DNA from: Favolaschia claudopus
Lineage: Eukaryota; Basidiomycota; Agaricomycetes; Agaricales; Mycenaceae
Length of the DNA stretch: 64,000 nt
Direction of reading: 5' to 3'
Assembly (NCBI GenBank): GCA_037176885.1
Contig: JAWWNJ010000122.1
Span: 186,001 to 250,000 of the forward strand
The notes below the pieces were generated by a model. The model made no database searches. It worked only from the letters and a program-made list of their open reading frames with translations, and was not told the DNA's origin. A program made the translations under genes and the position numbers. The stretch's first letter is position 1. Each line of letters opens with the position of its first letter. Below, piece by piece: positions 11,465 through 22,006 of this stretch.

Positions 11465-11657
11465 AATAGAGCCTTTGCGGTGAGCCGCCACAGGAACTGG
11501 CGGCTCGTGCCACACAACGACTGCTGATGCTACTGGGCCAAGTTAGCCACCTTGAGATGTCCTTCATAACAGCTGCTCAGGGTGGCTTACTTGAGACCCG
11601 GTGCTTAGTGGGTCGTGAGAAAAATTAGCCGCCAGCAGCTACCGCAAAGGCTCTATT
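11465..11657. mobile_element. Short MITE with AATAGAGCCTTTGCGG ends
   Basis: The inverted ends AATAGAGCCTTTGCGGT and ACCGCAAAGGCTCTATT bound a 193-bp non-coding body. Internal GGCGGCT words also pair. A target duplication is not clear. It sits just upstream of the F-box fragment and may have broken that gene. Confidence 0.7.
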
Positions 11658-12652
11658 GTCTTTTCTAGCTTTTTTGACTTTTTGACTTTTTCTACTACTT
11701 TCTGCTTGCACGGGAATCTATATCAGAGACACTTCGAATCATGTAGATTCTGGATAAACAATCCAGACTTGAGTAGGGTAGATTCAATTGCTACATCCCA
11801 AAACTCCCCAACACAAAGGCGGTTATCGGGGCTGCACGGATATCGATATCGTTGAAACCGGCGAACGCAAGCAAAAGATACCAAGTCATTCAATCTCCAA
11901 TGATCCCATCACGAGATGATGGTTACCGTTTGGCAGGATCAAGGCAGGATTGCAACGGATACTGCCCCTCCCCTTCTCCGAGTCTTTTTCAAGTTTCAAG
12001 TATTCCACCTCCTCAAGCCTTATCTTAGGCTGAACGCGATGGACAATGGCGGCCAGGGATCGGGTATAATGAGGATGCGGTCAAATCTACTTGGGATCCT
12101 CTGTCGCCGCAACCATCGCGTCTCTCTGCTGTTTTAATGTCGAAAACTTGGAGTTTCCCCACATTGGCTGCTATCGCACGGTTATTCATGTGTGTATAAG
12201 AAGCCCTTTGCTTAATTGCGCGTCTTCATTGATATTTTCAGCCCGCGCGTGAAGTGTACTCTCAGGAGCTTGCTCCTCTCGATTATTATCTGTTGGGAGA
12301 TATTGTCTCTGCGTATTGTTTTCTATCCATTTTCACACCTCTTTGAGCTGACCCCACGTTCAAGATGATTCCTCTCGGACCTCTAGACAGCATCAGCCTC
12401 CGCACACACGCGACCGTCAACGTCTGCGGTATTCCAAGCAACATCAATAAGGAAAATTTGGCTCAATCTTTCCGCAACCAGAACTTCGAATAATGTTTCC
12501 CCATTCATTGTGTATTCCCTGCGATGCCGAGGTGGGAGAACTTAACCAACCGACTTTCAGTAGGCTGTAGTTGACAGACCTACTAGCACCATGTATTGGT
12601 GTAACACTGGGATGAGCACACTATGCACTCAACATCTGAAAATGAGTAGTCG
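11658..12652. other. Intergenic, no supported gene
   Basis: Only one plus-strand frame of about 70 codons (11916-12137) and a short ATG frame at 12365 are seen. Neither shows a motif or convincing splice context. Confidence 0.4.
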
Positions 12653-12811
12653 TTTCATGACGAAAATTCATGATGTTTTGTCATGAATCCATATTGTCAC
12701 AAAAGCAAGTTTCTGAACATCATGAAAGCCGTCTTGAAATTCATAACGTCGTTCATGACAAAACATCATGAAACCTGAATTTCATAACAATCTGCATGAA
12801 TTTCATGATGA
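12653..12811. mobile_element. Foldback MITE rich in TTCATGA/TCATGAA
   Basis: The two halves pair through TTCATGATGTTTTGTCATGA and its complement, with further ATTTCATG repeats. The body is about 160 bp and can form a long hairpin. It has no coding capacity. Confidence 0.6.
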
Positions 12812-14477
12812 ATACTTTGCACAGTGGATATTGTTGGTCGCACAGTGGTTCTGAAACCCAAGCTCGATCGACTCGAAAATGGGTCCGGTTGTAGAGACGT
12901 CGACAGTAAAAACTAGACGAGCATTCTTGAGAGTCAGTTGGGCGTTTTCAATCTCTTCGGCACTCTTCCAGAGGCGTGGAGACAGGTCAAGAGGATCGTT
13001 GAAGTCAGAGGTATCAAGCTAAACGAATCAGGTCAACGAAAGATTTGAAACAATTTCAAGGAGTCGTTTACGCACCACCTTCGGTAAAATGCCGCACCAG
13101 ATAGTGGCTGAGGTCGGTGCACTGGTTACCGCGAAGTCGTTCAATGTCGTTCAACAGTGACCCAGTCCTACGACCCACAAGCCCCCGCCCCCAAATGATG
13201 CCTGAGCCCTCTCAAACGTGCGTCTTATCTATTTCACTATACTCACAATTGTACCCCCGAGGGGCTTAGACCCCAACTTGCTTTACAATCGCGTACTAAG
13301 TACGCGCATACGTTTATCATCGTCCTCGCGGGCATGATTTTCAGTCTACCGATGAATCCACCAGGACTACGTACAGAATAGCCACGAATGTAGAGTACAG
13401 AGGATGCCTACCATGTCTTTAGGGACGCAGGGCAAATAACAAGGATTAAAACTTAGAAGGAAAAAAAAAAAAAAAAAAAGGTCGTGATGACTCAGGGGCT
13501 ATGGTCCTCGCAAACGCACAAGAAAGCGCTCGGAACGGTCGAGAACGCGACCTACGACGAGAAGCATCGTTTTGACAGCTCGCGTACCAAGCTGCAGGGC
13601 GAATTGCGAGCCGTACTCGTGGTTCTTCCAGAGGAGCTTCATGGAGTATGGGCGATATACTGTGCAATAATTAACCTCTGTTTCCAGGGTTTTTGAACAC
13701 AACTTACATCTCTGGCGGCATCTTTATCTGCTTGCATCTCCATGTTGGTTGCATCTCCTATCTTGGTTGCATCTTACTTACATCTCCAAGTTGGTTGCAT
13801 CTCACGGTTGTCTCCGCGAAGGCTTGGCATTGCGGAGGTAAAATGATCGGCCATCAGAGTGTGATCGCTGGATTCGGCTAGTCGAACAGTAATTTCGGGG
13901 TGAGTTTTGATAAACTATGGAACGGCCCGCAAATGTTCAGGCAAGCACAGGTCTCCATTTACTAGTTTGGGGAATAAATTTTGAGGGAATCTGTAAAGGA
14001 AAGGCGGTGGAAATCCTGTCTCTGCACAAAGATGAACATGGACTCTCTGACTCTGAAAATCAAAGAAAATGTGCTTCGTTTTCTGAGAGGAGACATTTCA
14101 AAACTCTCCTTCGCTCTCCTCCAGTTTACGCCCAGGCTCGGGCATTGTACCAAATCAAACCGCTTGATTAGTCTCAATCTTCCACATTCGCCGAGCCTGC
14201 CAGTGATGCCGTCGATATCGGCACGACCGCGATCATTAGCGAAACTTGGAGATCAGCAAGAGGTCAGTAAATTCACGGATAATTTGCCAAACAGATGACA
14301 ATTTGGTAGCCGATAATATGTCCAGCAAGATGTATCCACCAATGAAGTTGTACCCAACCTCGCAACATAGTTGTAAGTTGCAGCCATAAGCTTGCAAGTT
14401 GCATGAAAAAGTTGTAAGTAGCAGTAAGTTGCGACCAAAAACCCTGTTTTCAATCAAGTTGTAATCACTCATAATTT
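12812..14477. other. Intergenic with short GGTTGCATCT and GTAAGTTGC repeats
   Basis: There is an A18 tract at about 13460-13478. Loosely repeated GGTTGCATCTC units lie at 13725-13810, and AAGTTGC/TGCAACTT units at 14350-14445. Open frames up to 105 codons (13981-14298, +) may be upstream exons of the DUF6698-like gene, but no family motif supports that. Confidence 0.35.
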
Positions 14478-16149
14478 TTGCACAGTATATGTGCCATAAT
14501 GGAGACGTGGGGAAGACATGGTTTATGCATACGGTACGTGCACATTTTTTATCTCTCGCGTAACGCTAAAACTTCGGGTCAGTTCAATTCAGCAATGGAT
14601 AGGCAGTGGTCCAATACCTCCAGTCGCATCCGCAACGACATCGGAGCTGTATTCGTTGCACATCTTCACCCCCGTGTAAAGGATGGCCTGGATATACTGT
14701 ACCCTTTCATTTATTTGACGCGCCGGCTCTGCATAGTGACGGCGCGGACCGCCTCAATGTCGACACATTCCTGAATCATAAACTGGTTATGCATGTAAGC
14801 GTCGTCGAAATTGTAGCACGCCCAAACTCACTCTTTAGATCGCTGTCGCCATCATTTACGGAAAGAAAAAGGCCAACAAGATGGCGAGAAATCAACCGTG
14901 CTCCTCCGGTCCACGTTGCATGAGGGAAATTCACAATATCTCGAATTTTACGCCAGGTTTCATCGCCTGCGCTGGTACTATTGTGAGTCCGAATGCTATT
15001 GAAAGCTGAGCGCTCAGTTACCTCTATGAAAAGACACATGGACGTCGAGCTCAAGAAGCGACGCCAGCAAACCGGAATTAACTGATAGGCTTATTTATAA
15101 CTGTATTTTTCGTCAAATACTATTCACTTTGCGAAATGTACAACTCACAACCCACGAGCGCACTTGGAATGCACAGCGGCATGTCATTTGCGCACAGGTA
15201 AATGATTTTCAACCTGCAGCCAGCCACACTGCACATACTCCCAGTGCCAGTTCCGTGGTCATCCCAAACAATATAAATTTTATTTGAATTTTATATGACC
15301 CTCAGGAACATTTCCAAATTGTGGGAATCTACCGGGATATCCCGACAATGAGTCGTTTGAACGTTTTGTTGTTTTTTCTGACATTGTTTTGGCAATATTC
15401 CTACTCGGAGTAATGACCGACTGTCTGGAGCTACATAATACAACTGTATAGAGATCACTGGCAATCATGAGAGAACATGGGAGCGGTGCATTGGACCAAA
15501 TCACCCGGCTCTGAGAAACACAACTATTTCTGACATACTATCGCCGACAATATTAATCGTATACAGTTCATCGCTCATTTATTGGCTCCCGGACGTAAAA
15601 GATGCAATAGTTTCTTCTGCAAAGGAATGCCGAGAATACTTAAACTCCGCTGATGGATTGCCGGTGCCGGCTCTACTGTCATGAAGCATTAATTTGGGGC
15701 TTGTAGCCCTCAAAATGATGATCTTGAGAAGTCAACACTGGTAAGTTCACCAGCAAATCGTGCTGGGAGCTGTGCACACGGGCCAATAATCATGCGTGGT
15801 GCAATGTGTATTGTGCACAAAAGTTACGTGAATAATTTTTGACGATAAATACCGTCATACTTATTCTTGCTAAGAATCGATTCTTCGTTACCTTCTCGAG
15901 GGGCTTCGTAGTCGCTCTAAGCCCGTTCTCGCGCTTTTCAGGGAATGGGACGAAGAAATCTTCCCAGAGAGCGAAACGAGCCTCGGTGCTGTGAAAGAGA
16001 TGGATGTCGGTGCGAGTGCTGGGGACCTGAATGCGGCGTTGGACGCAATCAGGAGTGCTGAGGTCGAGGAGGACGTTGAGATGGGCGGTGCTGATAATAC
16101 CGGAAACGCGGGAAATGGCGAAGAAGAGGGTGACGAGGACCAGTACTAG
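14478..16149 (+). pseudogene. DUF6698-like protein gene, split by an insertion
   Basis: Three parts read in order. The first ends in LNVDTFLNHKLVMH at 14794. The second starts after a clean 44-bp intron (14795-14838) with IAVAIIYGKKKANKMARNQ and continues to FTPGFIACAGTI. The third (15875-16149) reads YLLEGLRSRSKPVLALFREW, then DEEIFPES, and ends in an acidic tail with a stop at 16147-16149. The TPGFIA and FREWDEEIFP blocks match the fungal DUF6698 family, which is abundant in Agaricomycetes and of unknown function. The normal link between the second and third parts is missing because a 760-bp TIR element sits there. A one-base shift near 14705 also breaks the first part. It is probably inactive. 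Confidence 0.6.
15098..15857. mobile_element. TA-flanked TIR element inside the DUF6698-like gene
   Basis: The ends are imperfect inverted repeats of about 30 bp: left ACTGTATTTTTCGTCAAAT, right TTGACGATAAATACCGT. TA follows the right end (15858-15859), and TA also occurs at the left end. The body is about 760 bp with no recognised coding sequence. Its 3' end lies just upstream of a usable splice acceptor, so it may be inside an intron. Confidence 0.65.
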
Positions 16150-16612
16150 TAGATCACTCAAATAATGGAGTTGTGGAAAAAAATGTATTGTTATTTTTAA
16201 AAGAACGAGTTTTAATTGCAATCTTCTCGTCAAGCGCTTGCGTGGGGCGGAGGGTGTCGGGGGGATGTTCTCGCTGCCTGATGTGTACATTGGCAGCTGC
16301 CGAAGCTGAGCTTCGAGGGCCCTCACGGAGCATCTCATCCATCTCCTGGCTCATTGCCTCCCTTTCGGGAGTACTGAGAAGCAGGGAGCTGCGATGGATG
16401 AGGGGCGAGTCTGGCCGACCGAGCGGGGTGTCGCTCCCGACACACGCGTCGTGATAAAGGCGGGGTCGCTTATGTGATGGAGGAGCGCTGGGTGGGCTGG
16501 ACGTCGCAGGTTGGGTCGTAGCTGGACGGAGGTGATTAAGGGCGAACTATATACGGCTCGGATTAAGCAAGGATTAAGTACGCAGGAACGTCTGGGTTTA
16601 CGAGACTAGAGA

Positions 16613-17211
16613 CTAATGGTTGCGTGCATTCAACCGTCCATCTGTATCATCGACTGGCGTCTTAATCCTGTGAATCAAAGTTAGTGAACAAGAAAGAACA
16701 CGCAACCATTTCACCGCTGATGATGATACATAACCTTTTAGCACTTCACACTCTCGCCTATGCTGTTTTACCCAATCTTCCCTCTGGCATTCCACGCCAC
16801 ATTAATATACTGCTTTGCATTTTGAGCACGTTTTCAAGTGGTGTTGTGTGCGGCACTGCAGTGATCGTTGAACCAATTATGTAGGATAATTAGCAAATGA
16901 GGTCTGACTGCAGCACAGAATTCGGTGCCTTGGGCGAGCCAAGTGTCATATAACTCGCAAAATCGCCGAGCAGTGCCAAGACAGCCGGGCAGTTCGTGAA
17001 AAACGGCGTGGAAGGCTACGAGTGCTGGCATGGTTGTGGGCATCAGCTCCTCGGGCCTCGGTTGCAAAGAGTCAGGTTCAACGCGGTTTGCGATATCAAT
17101 AAGTTGATCAAGGGTCCGGCCCATGGCGGAACATGCGGGATCCTGGATTGTCTTCGACAACGACTTCCATTGCACCGCAAAGTCGGCGAGGGGGTTCACG
17201 AAAGACGACAT
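16613..17211 (-). pseudogene. MYND zinc-finger protein, broken
   Basis: The frame starts with an ATG at 17211 and runs about 125 codons of Leu/Pro-rich sequence without a known fold. A second frame then gives CSKCKAVY, a TAA stop, and CGVECQREDWVKQHRREC. This is the second half of a MYND finger (CxxC, then YC, ECQREDW, HxxxC), a protein-protein interaction zinc module. One of the first pair of cysteines is not seen, and the stop lies exactly at the position before the conserved Cys. The two parts are in different frames, so an intron or frameshift separates them. It is convergent with the DUF6698-like gene. Confidence 0.6.
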
Positions 17212-17269
17212 GCGATGGTTCTTGGATGGTTCAACTCTTGTCACTGACACGTGATCAATACGTCTTGCC

Positions 17270-17408
17270 GGGCCACCCTCGGGCCACCCCCCAAAAAATG
17301 ATGGGGCCCTAATCCAAACTCTACTCTGTAGTACTCAACTTGCATCAAAAGTTCCAGAAATGGGCTGTTCTTTTTTTTTTGGGGGTGGCATCAGACCCCG
17401 CCGCACTG
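17270..17408 (-). mobile_element. CAGTGGCGGCG-family MITE, degraded copy
   Basis: Reverse-complement relative of the two MITEs at 53141 and 53341; it shares TTGCATCAAAAGTTCCAGAA and the GGGGTGGCATCAGA terminal segment. The right end is followed by TA (17409-17410); the left end is diverged. It lies next to the TA-flanked element starting at 17421. Confidence 0.7.
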
Positions 17409-17420
17409 TACTTAAGGTTA

Positions 17421-18378
17421 CTGTACTAATCCGACCGGTTGTTCACGTTATGCGGGAATTTGAACTCACGCCGCGAACTGTCACAGTGACGGTGTGACGG
17501 TGTAGAATCCCTATGATATAGTTAATGATCCACAGACTTGTATCTGTTCGTTCTTCTATGGGTATTGTGTATGGCTGCATAGCTATTATGTTTTGCGGGT
17601 GGTCGCAAGTTCGATCCCCACCCTTGTGTTTTTATTTCGTCATCAAACAACTGTACATGTTTATTTTGAGCCGCGCGGCGAGCGCTAAGTAGCTCCACGC
17701 AGTGGGCCTCCGCGGCGAGCGGAAAGCGCCGCGCAGCGGTCGGGGTCTGGGGTGGAAAACCCCAGCCGTCCGGGCCGGCGCCCGCAACACAGTACCACTC
17801 ACAAAACAAAGAAAAAAGCCTATTCAACACGAAAATACAGCGGCAAGTACTCCGAAATTTTGGAGCTGCTTCCGGTCGGTCAACAAGAAAATTGTCATAC
17901 ACGCCGCGCGGCAGCTCCACGCAGTGGTGCGCCGCAAATGTCGGCGGGGATGCCAATTTTTGCGTTGACCGACCGGAAGCAGTGGAAAAATTGAGGGAAA
18001 ACACCACTGGTATGCAAGATAACAGATGTGCGCCAGTGGGAGGGCAATTCCAGCAAAATAAGGCGGGCCTGGGGTAAGTAGAGGGAAATTGGCTTCGCGA
18101 ATGTGACGGCGTGACAGTCACAGTTCGCGGCGTGGGTTTGGTCTTCCGTTATGCGTGACGCCGGGTTGTGAACTGAACAATTTTGAACAGGGTGACGGGT
18201 GACGGGAACGCCCAAAAAGGGCAAGAAATCGAAAAAATATCCGGCCGGCATCTGCCGAGCAATGCCGGCCTACCATATATGGTAATTTTGATGTGATTGA
18301 CGTGTTGTGAACAACTTGTCCAGTGAACAATTTGGGTGACGGGTGACACCCAGTGAACAAACGGTCGGATTAGTACAG
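17421..18378. mobile_element. TA-flanked MITE containing copy 2 of the 693-bp element
   Basis: The ends CTGTACTAATCCGACCG and CGGTCGGATTAGTACAG are perfect inverted repeats, flanked by TA at 17419-17420 and 18379-18380. The pairing extends through TTGTTCAC/GTGAACAA. Removing the nested 693-bp element and its duplication leaves about 257 bp of non-coding MITE. Confidence 0.85.
17454..18146 (+). mobile_element. 693-bp element, copy 2, with perfect 8-bp TSD
   Basis: It is flanked by CGTTATGC on both sides (17446-17453 and 18147-18154). Its ends are imperfect inverted repeats sharing CACGCCGCGAACTGT. Near the left end a tRNA-like stretch (about 17565-17632) includes AGTTCGATCCC, a close match to the RNA polymerase III B box, flanked by GGGTGG and CCACCC. 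It could therefore be a SINE-like or hAT-like non-autonomous element; the 8-bp duplication favours hAT mobilisation and the B box suggests a Pol III origin. There is no coding capacity. Confidence 0.8.
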
Positions 18379-18463
18379 TACTAGTCCGCCAAATCCGGTC
18401 TTGCTCGAGAAAAGCCCTCTGCCCTCCCCCCCACTCCCCCCGCAATGACAGCCACGTGCCGTA

Positions 18464-18807
18464 CTGTACCTCCCTGTATGGAAGCAACCGTCGAGGGACC
18501 GTGACAAAACGGTTGCCTTGTTTTCAGGCAACCGACCCGCCGTGCTCGGAGCCGTGACCGTTGCCAAAGGAGGCAACCATCTCGCTCAAAAAACTCGGGA
18601 AGACAAATTGTCGAATTCACTACAGCACACAAGGTAAGCACAGACTCAACTGTGACGTATGTTCCCAGGCAGAAAACTTTTTCTTCGTGCTGTGTCACGA
18701 TTTTTTCAAGGCATCGGCCTCAACCGTGACCATGACCACCTCAAAAAGAGGCAACACAACCGACCCCACCGTTACCGTGACGGTTGCTCCCATACAGGGA
18801 GGTACAG
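18464..18807. mobile_element. TA-flanked MITE with CTGTACCTCCCTGTATGG ends
   Basis: The inverted ends of 28-29 bp (CTGTACCTCCCTGTATGG and CCATACAGGGAGGTACAG) are followed inward by GCAACCGTC/GACGGTTGC. TA flanks both sides (18462-18463 and 18808-18809). The interior repeats GGCAACC and CCGTGAC words. It belongs to the same CTG...CAG end style as the element at 17421. Confidence 0.85.
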
Positions 18808-19349
18808 TAGTACGGTTGGCCGGAAGGCCGCAGTTGACTTTGACTTTTGATTTCTGTCATCGGCTGGGATAATTCTATTCAGAAACCCCGGTTAACCTTT
18901 GTGCAGAAACCCAGGGTTCAAAGATTTTTCCATTTTGGGTAGATGATTGCCCCGCAGTGCCGGGCGCCTCGGTATGTGCGGCAACTACTGTTGAGTTCGA
19001 TTTTGACTGTTTTGGGCTCTGAATAAGACTATGATTGTTTGCTTTTAGCGTTCGAACACCACTTTCTGAGGTCGAGTTCCACAAACAAGATTCCGTTACT
19101 TACCCTGTGTCACAACTAGAGTCACTCTCAAGTCACCTTTGCGTGTACGCTTACTGTCCCCCGCTTTAATAAATCTGTCCCAGACATGACTTTTCTGACT
19201 CCTCACCTTAACGGATGGGTCCCCATGTTGATGGGTTACTGAACCGCGGCCGAAACAAATTTGTGAGGCGCACACTCTTTTTTCGTCATACAATTTAAGC
19301 ATTGTTGTCCTTGAATCAAAGGCTTTCAGTCCTTCTAACCATTCTTTGT

Positions 19350-20995
19350 TGTTCCCTTACCATAGTAAATATGTTCCGCTGGAATAGATATTCGGTCCGC
19401 GGGACCAATCCTTTATGACCTTCGGCCATCATTTTCTTGTCCCGGAGGCATCACGTTCCCGTCCTCCCATCAATGATTTCCTGTCCAGCCGACAAACACT
19501 TTCTGTCCACTCTTTACGGATCTCACCAATGACGCCAACAAGGTACCTGATGTTATATACCATTCGAACCCATTTTCTGAGTAGATTACAGCAAAATTGT
19601 TCTCCAGGCCATATTTGCACCTCCTGAGATATAATATCCGAAATTCGGCCAATTTCGGCAGAATACCCGGTTTTAGAGGACTTGCAACATTCCGTCGAGG
19701 CAAACTCACTCGAATCCCATCGCGCTAACCAGCTCCCAAGTATCAATGAGGTATATTGCTCATTTTAGATGTGCTTGAGCGTCCGGATGACCATTGTCCG
19801 TTTGTTTTATTTCCTTATTTGGCTATGCCACCCGTCAAGCGTCGAAATGGCCTGTCCGGCCATCCACTGTACACAATTGGACCCTGTCATCAGACAATGG
19901 ATCTCTGGTAGCACCCATTGTGAGTGGCATGTCTGACTCTATCTCCTTTTTTGGACACAAAAGAGCCCCGGCTCATGTATATAAGGAGGCATGCTTCAAG
20001 CTCCACTGCATCCAGCCCTCACTCGATCTCCAGTCTTGTTCGTTGATATGGCTGGCCCCCGTCTCATACAAACCAGCTTCAGGTCGATTGTCGGTGCTTG
20101 GATCCACCCTCGTTGTAATAGTTGTGCATATCATCGACACGGCTGGCCACCGTCACTCCTGTTGAACAGCACCTCTATCTCTGACTTGGGTGTTTTATGC
20201 TGGCGGCGTTGCGCCATATGCCGGCTTAAGAGTTGGGAGGGCGTTGCGCCTAACCAATTCTTTGCGTTTGATTTTATTTGGGTTGCTGGGTATCATGCTG
20301 GTGGCGTTGCGCCATATGCCGGCTTAAGAGTTGGGAGGGCGTTGCGCCTAACCAATTCTTTGCGTTTGATTTTATTTGGGTTGCTGGCTATCATGCTGGC
20401 GGCGTCGCGCGCCATGCAAGCTCGGGAGTGTGGAAGGCATCACAGCTATCCAATTCTTTTGGATCAGAGGCGGCACTGATTCGCCTTTGTTTGCGTAGCC
20501 CAATTCGACGGCGGGTGACCTGACAAAGATTGAAGGACTGATAGATAGTGACACCCAGATCGGGTGACTTGCTCGTTCGAAATACCACTCGAGTCTCAAT
20601 CAAATCTGGTGAGTTCTTCAAATACCCTGTTGTAATAAATATGTGCAGCCGTAATAGGTACTGTGGCTGCATGGCCAACCATTTAGGTCCCTTGACCATC
20701 AATTTTCTGTCCTTGGCGCATCAGATTTCTGTCCCACCATCAATGATTTCCCGTCCACCCGACAATGACTTTCTGTCCACTCTTTAAGGATCTCACCAAC
20801 GACGCACACCAGGTGCCTGATGTTATATACCATTCGAACTCATTTTCTGCGTAGATTCCAGCAAAATTGCCTCCCAGGCCATATATGCACATCCCGAGGT
20901 ATGATATCTGAATTTCGGCCAATTTCGGCATAATACCGGGTTTCAGAGGACTCGCAACATTCCGTCCAGGCAAACTGAATAGAATGATAGGTCTC
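19350..20995 (+). mobile_element. LTR-like element: two diverged direct repeats around a 98-bp tandem array
   Basis: A repeat of about 375 bp occurs at about 19350-19725 and again at about 20625-20995 in the same orientation. Both copies share GATGTTATATACCATTCGAA and TCGGCCAATTTCGGCA. Between them lie TATATAAGG at 19978-19986 and a tandem array (period 98 bp, 20198-20420). No gag or pol motif is visible in the roughly 900-bp interior. It fits a miniature or decayed LTR retrotransposon, or duplicated LTR fragments. Target duplications were not found. Confidence 0.5.
20198..20420 (+). repeat. Tandem repeat, 98-bp period, about 2.3 copies
   Basis: The units start TGCTGGCGGCGTTGCGCCAT at 20198, 20296 and 20394. 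The first two are almost identical; the third decays after about 25 bp. Confidence 0.9.
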
Positions 20996-22006
20996 AATCA
21001 GAATTTGTCCCATATTGTGGTTGAAACATGCGCGAGGTCGTAATTCGAAAGTTCGGGGCGCGGTTCAACGACAAATAGATTGTGAATCAGAATGATTTCA
21101 GTTCATGAGCTAAGTCTAGCTTAACAGAATAAACCTTCAGCAGTGGAGAAACAGTTTGGAACTCGTTGTAGTGCTTCTTTGTTTTGTGGCTCCTTCAGCC
21201 TCATCGAGCGATCACCAACTATGTTCAACTCCAACTTGAATATTGGAGTCCGTTTGACGTGACGGATCAAAGGGATCTTCGCTGTCAAACTTCACCTGTC
21301 TTCTCCACCATTGTCTTCGCTCTGAGCCTTTGACTTCATGTCGAGCTCCTTCCGTACTTGTCCAGACTTCGCGTCGGACAAAGGGTTTGACTTTGCATTA
21401 TCAAAGTTAGCGCTGTGCGCTGTGCGTTGCGCAATCACGGGAACCATCAATATCTCGGACACCTTGAAATCCGACTCGGTATCTCAAGTCGTCAATCAGA
21501 ATCAAGTGCCCAGGCAAATCCCTGCCTTCAATGAGTCCAATATCAATGCTGCTTGCGCACATAAACACAATCAGAGAATTAACTTTATTGAACAGGAGGG
21601 GCAAAGGCAATGATCTTTTGAGAGGTATGAGATTTTCTTCCTTTTACGGCAAGAGACTCAATAAGATCAAACAAAAGCTCGAGTCTTGTAGGTGCGGAAA
21701 ATCTCAGGCTCCGTGTTGGAATTTTATGCCTTTTACATGTTCCCAAGACACTAGTATTACACTCTGTGTACTTGAATTACAATAGACAGCCATGCCTCAG
21801 GAGTTATGACAGGTTCAATCTCGAATCAGAGTCGATTTGGCTCTGTTTACTTGTACCCTTCTTGGCAACCGTCTCCATCTTTGTCTCTCCCTTCACCAAT
21901 TCATTTTAGTCCTTCATGGAGCAGGTAGTTCTGCCTCCTTCCCTCTTATCTCAGGCTCAACGAGTTTTTACAGGCTCCACCGTTTTATTCTCTAGCACCG
22001 GAGACA
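20996..22006. other. Upstream region of the F-box-like gene
   Basis: One open frame of 91 codons (21338-21613, +) shows no known motif. A pyrimidine-rich stretch ending TTCTCTAG at about 21996 could be the splice acceptor of a 5' intron of the downstream gene. No upstream exon could be fixed. Confidence 0.35.

Noticed and set aside
12365..12493. 43-codon ATG frame as a possible mating pheromone precursor
   Set aside because: It does not end in a CaaX prenylation motif and has no surrounding receptor gene.
15790..16338. 182-codon minus-strand frame
   Set aside because: It is antisense to the DUF6698-like last exon, whose plus-strand translation matches a known family.
17565..17632. tRNA gene
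   Set aside because: It has a B-box-like AGTTCGATCCC, but no foldable D, anticodon and acceptor stems could be drawn, and it is part of a mobile element present in two copies.
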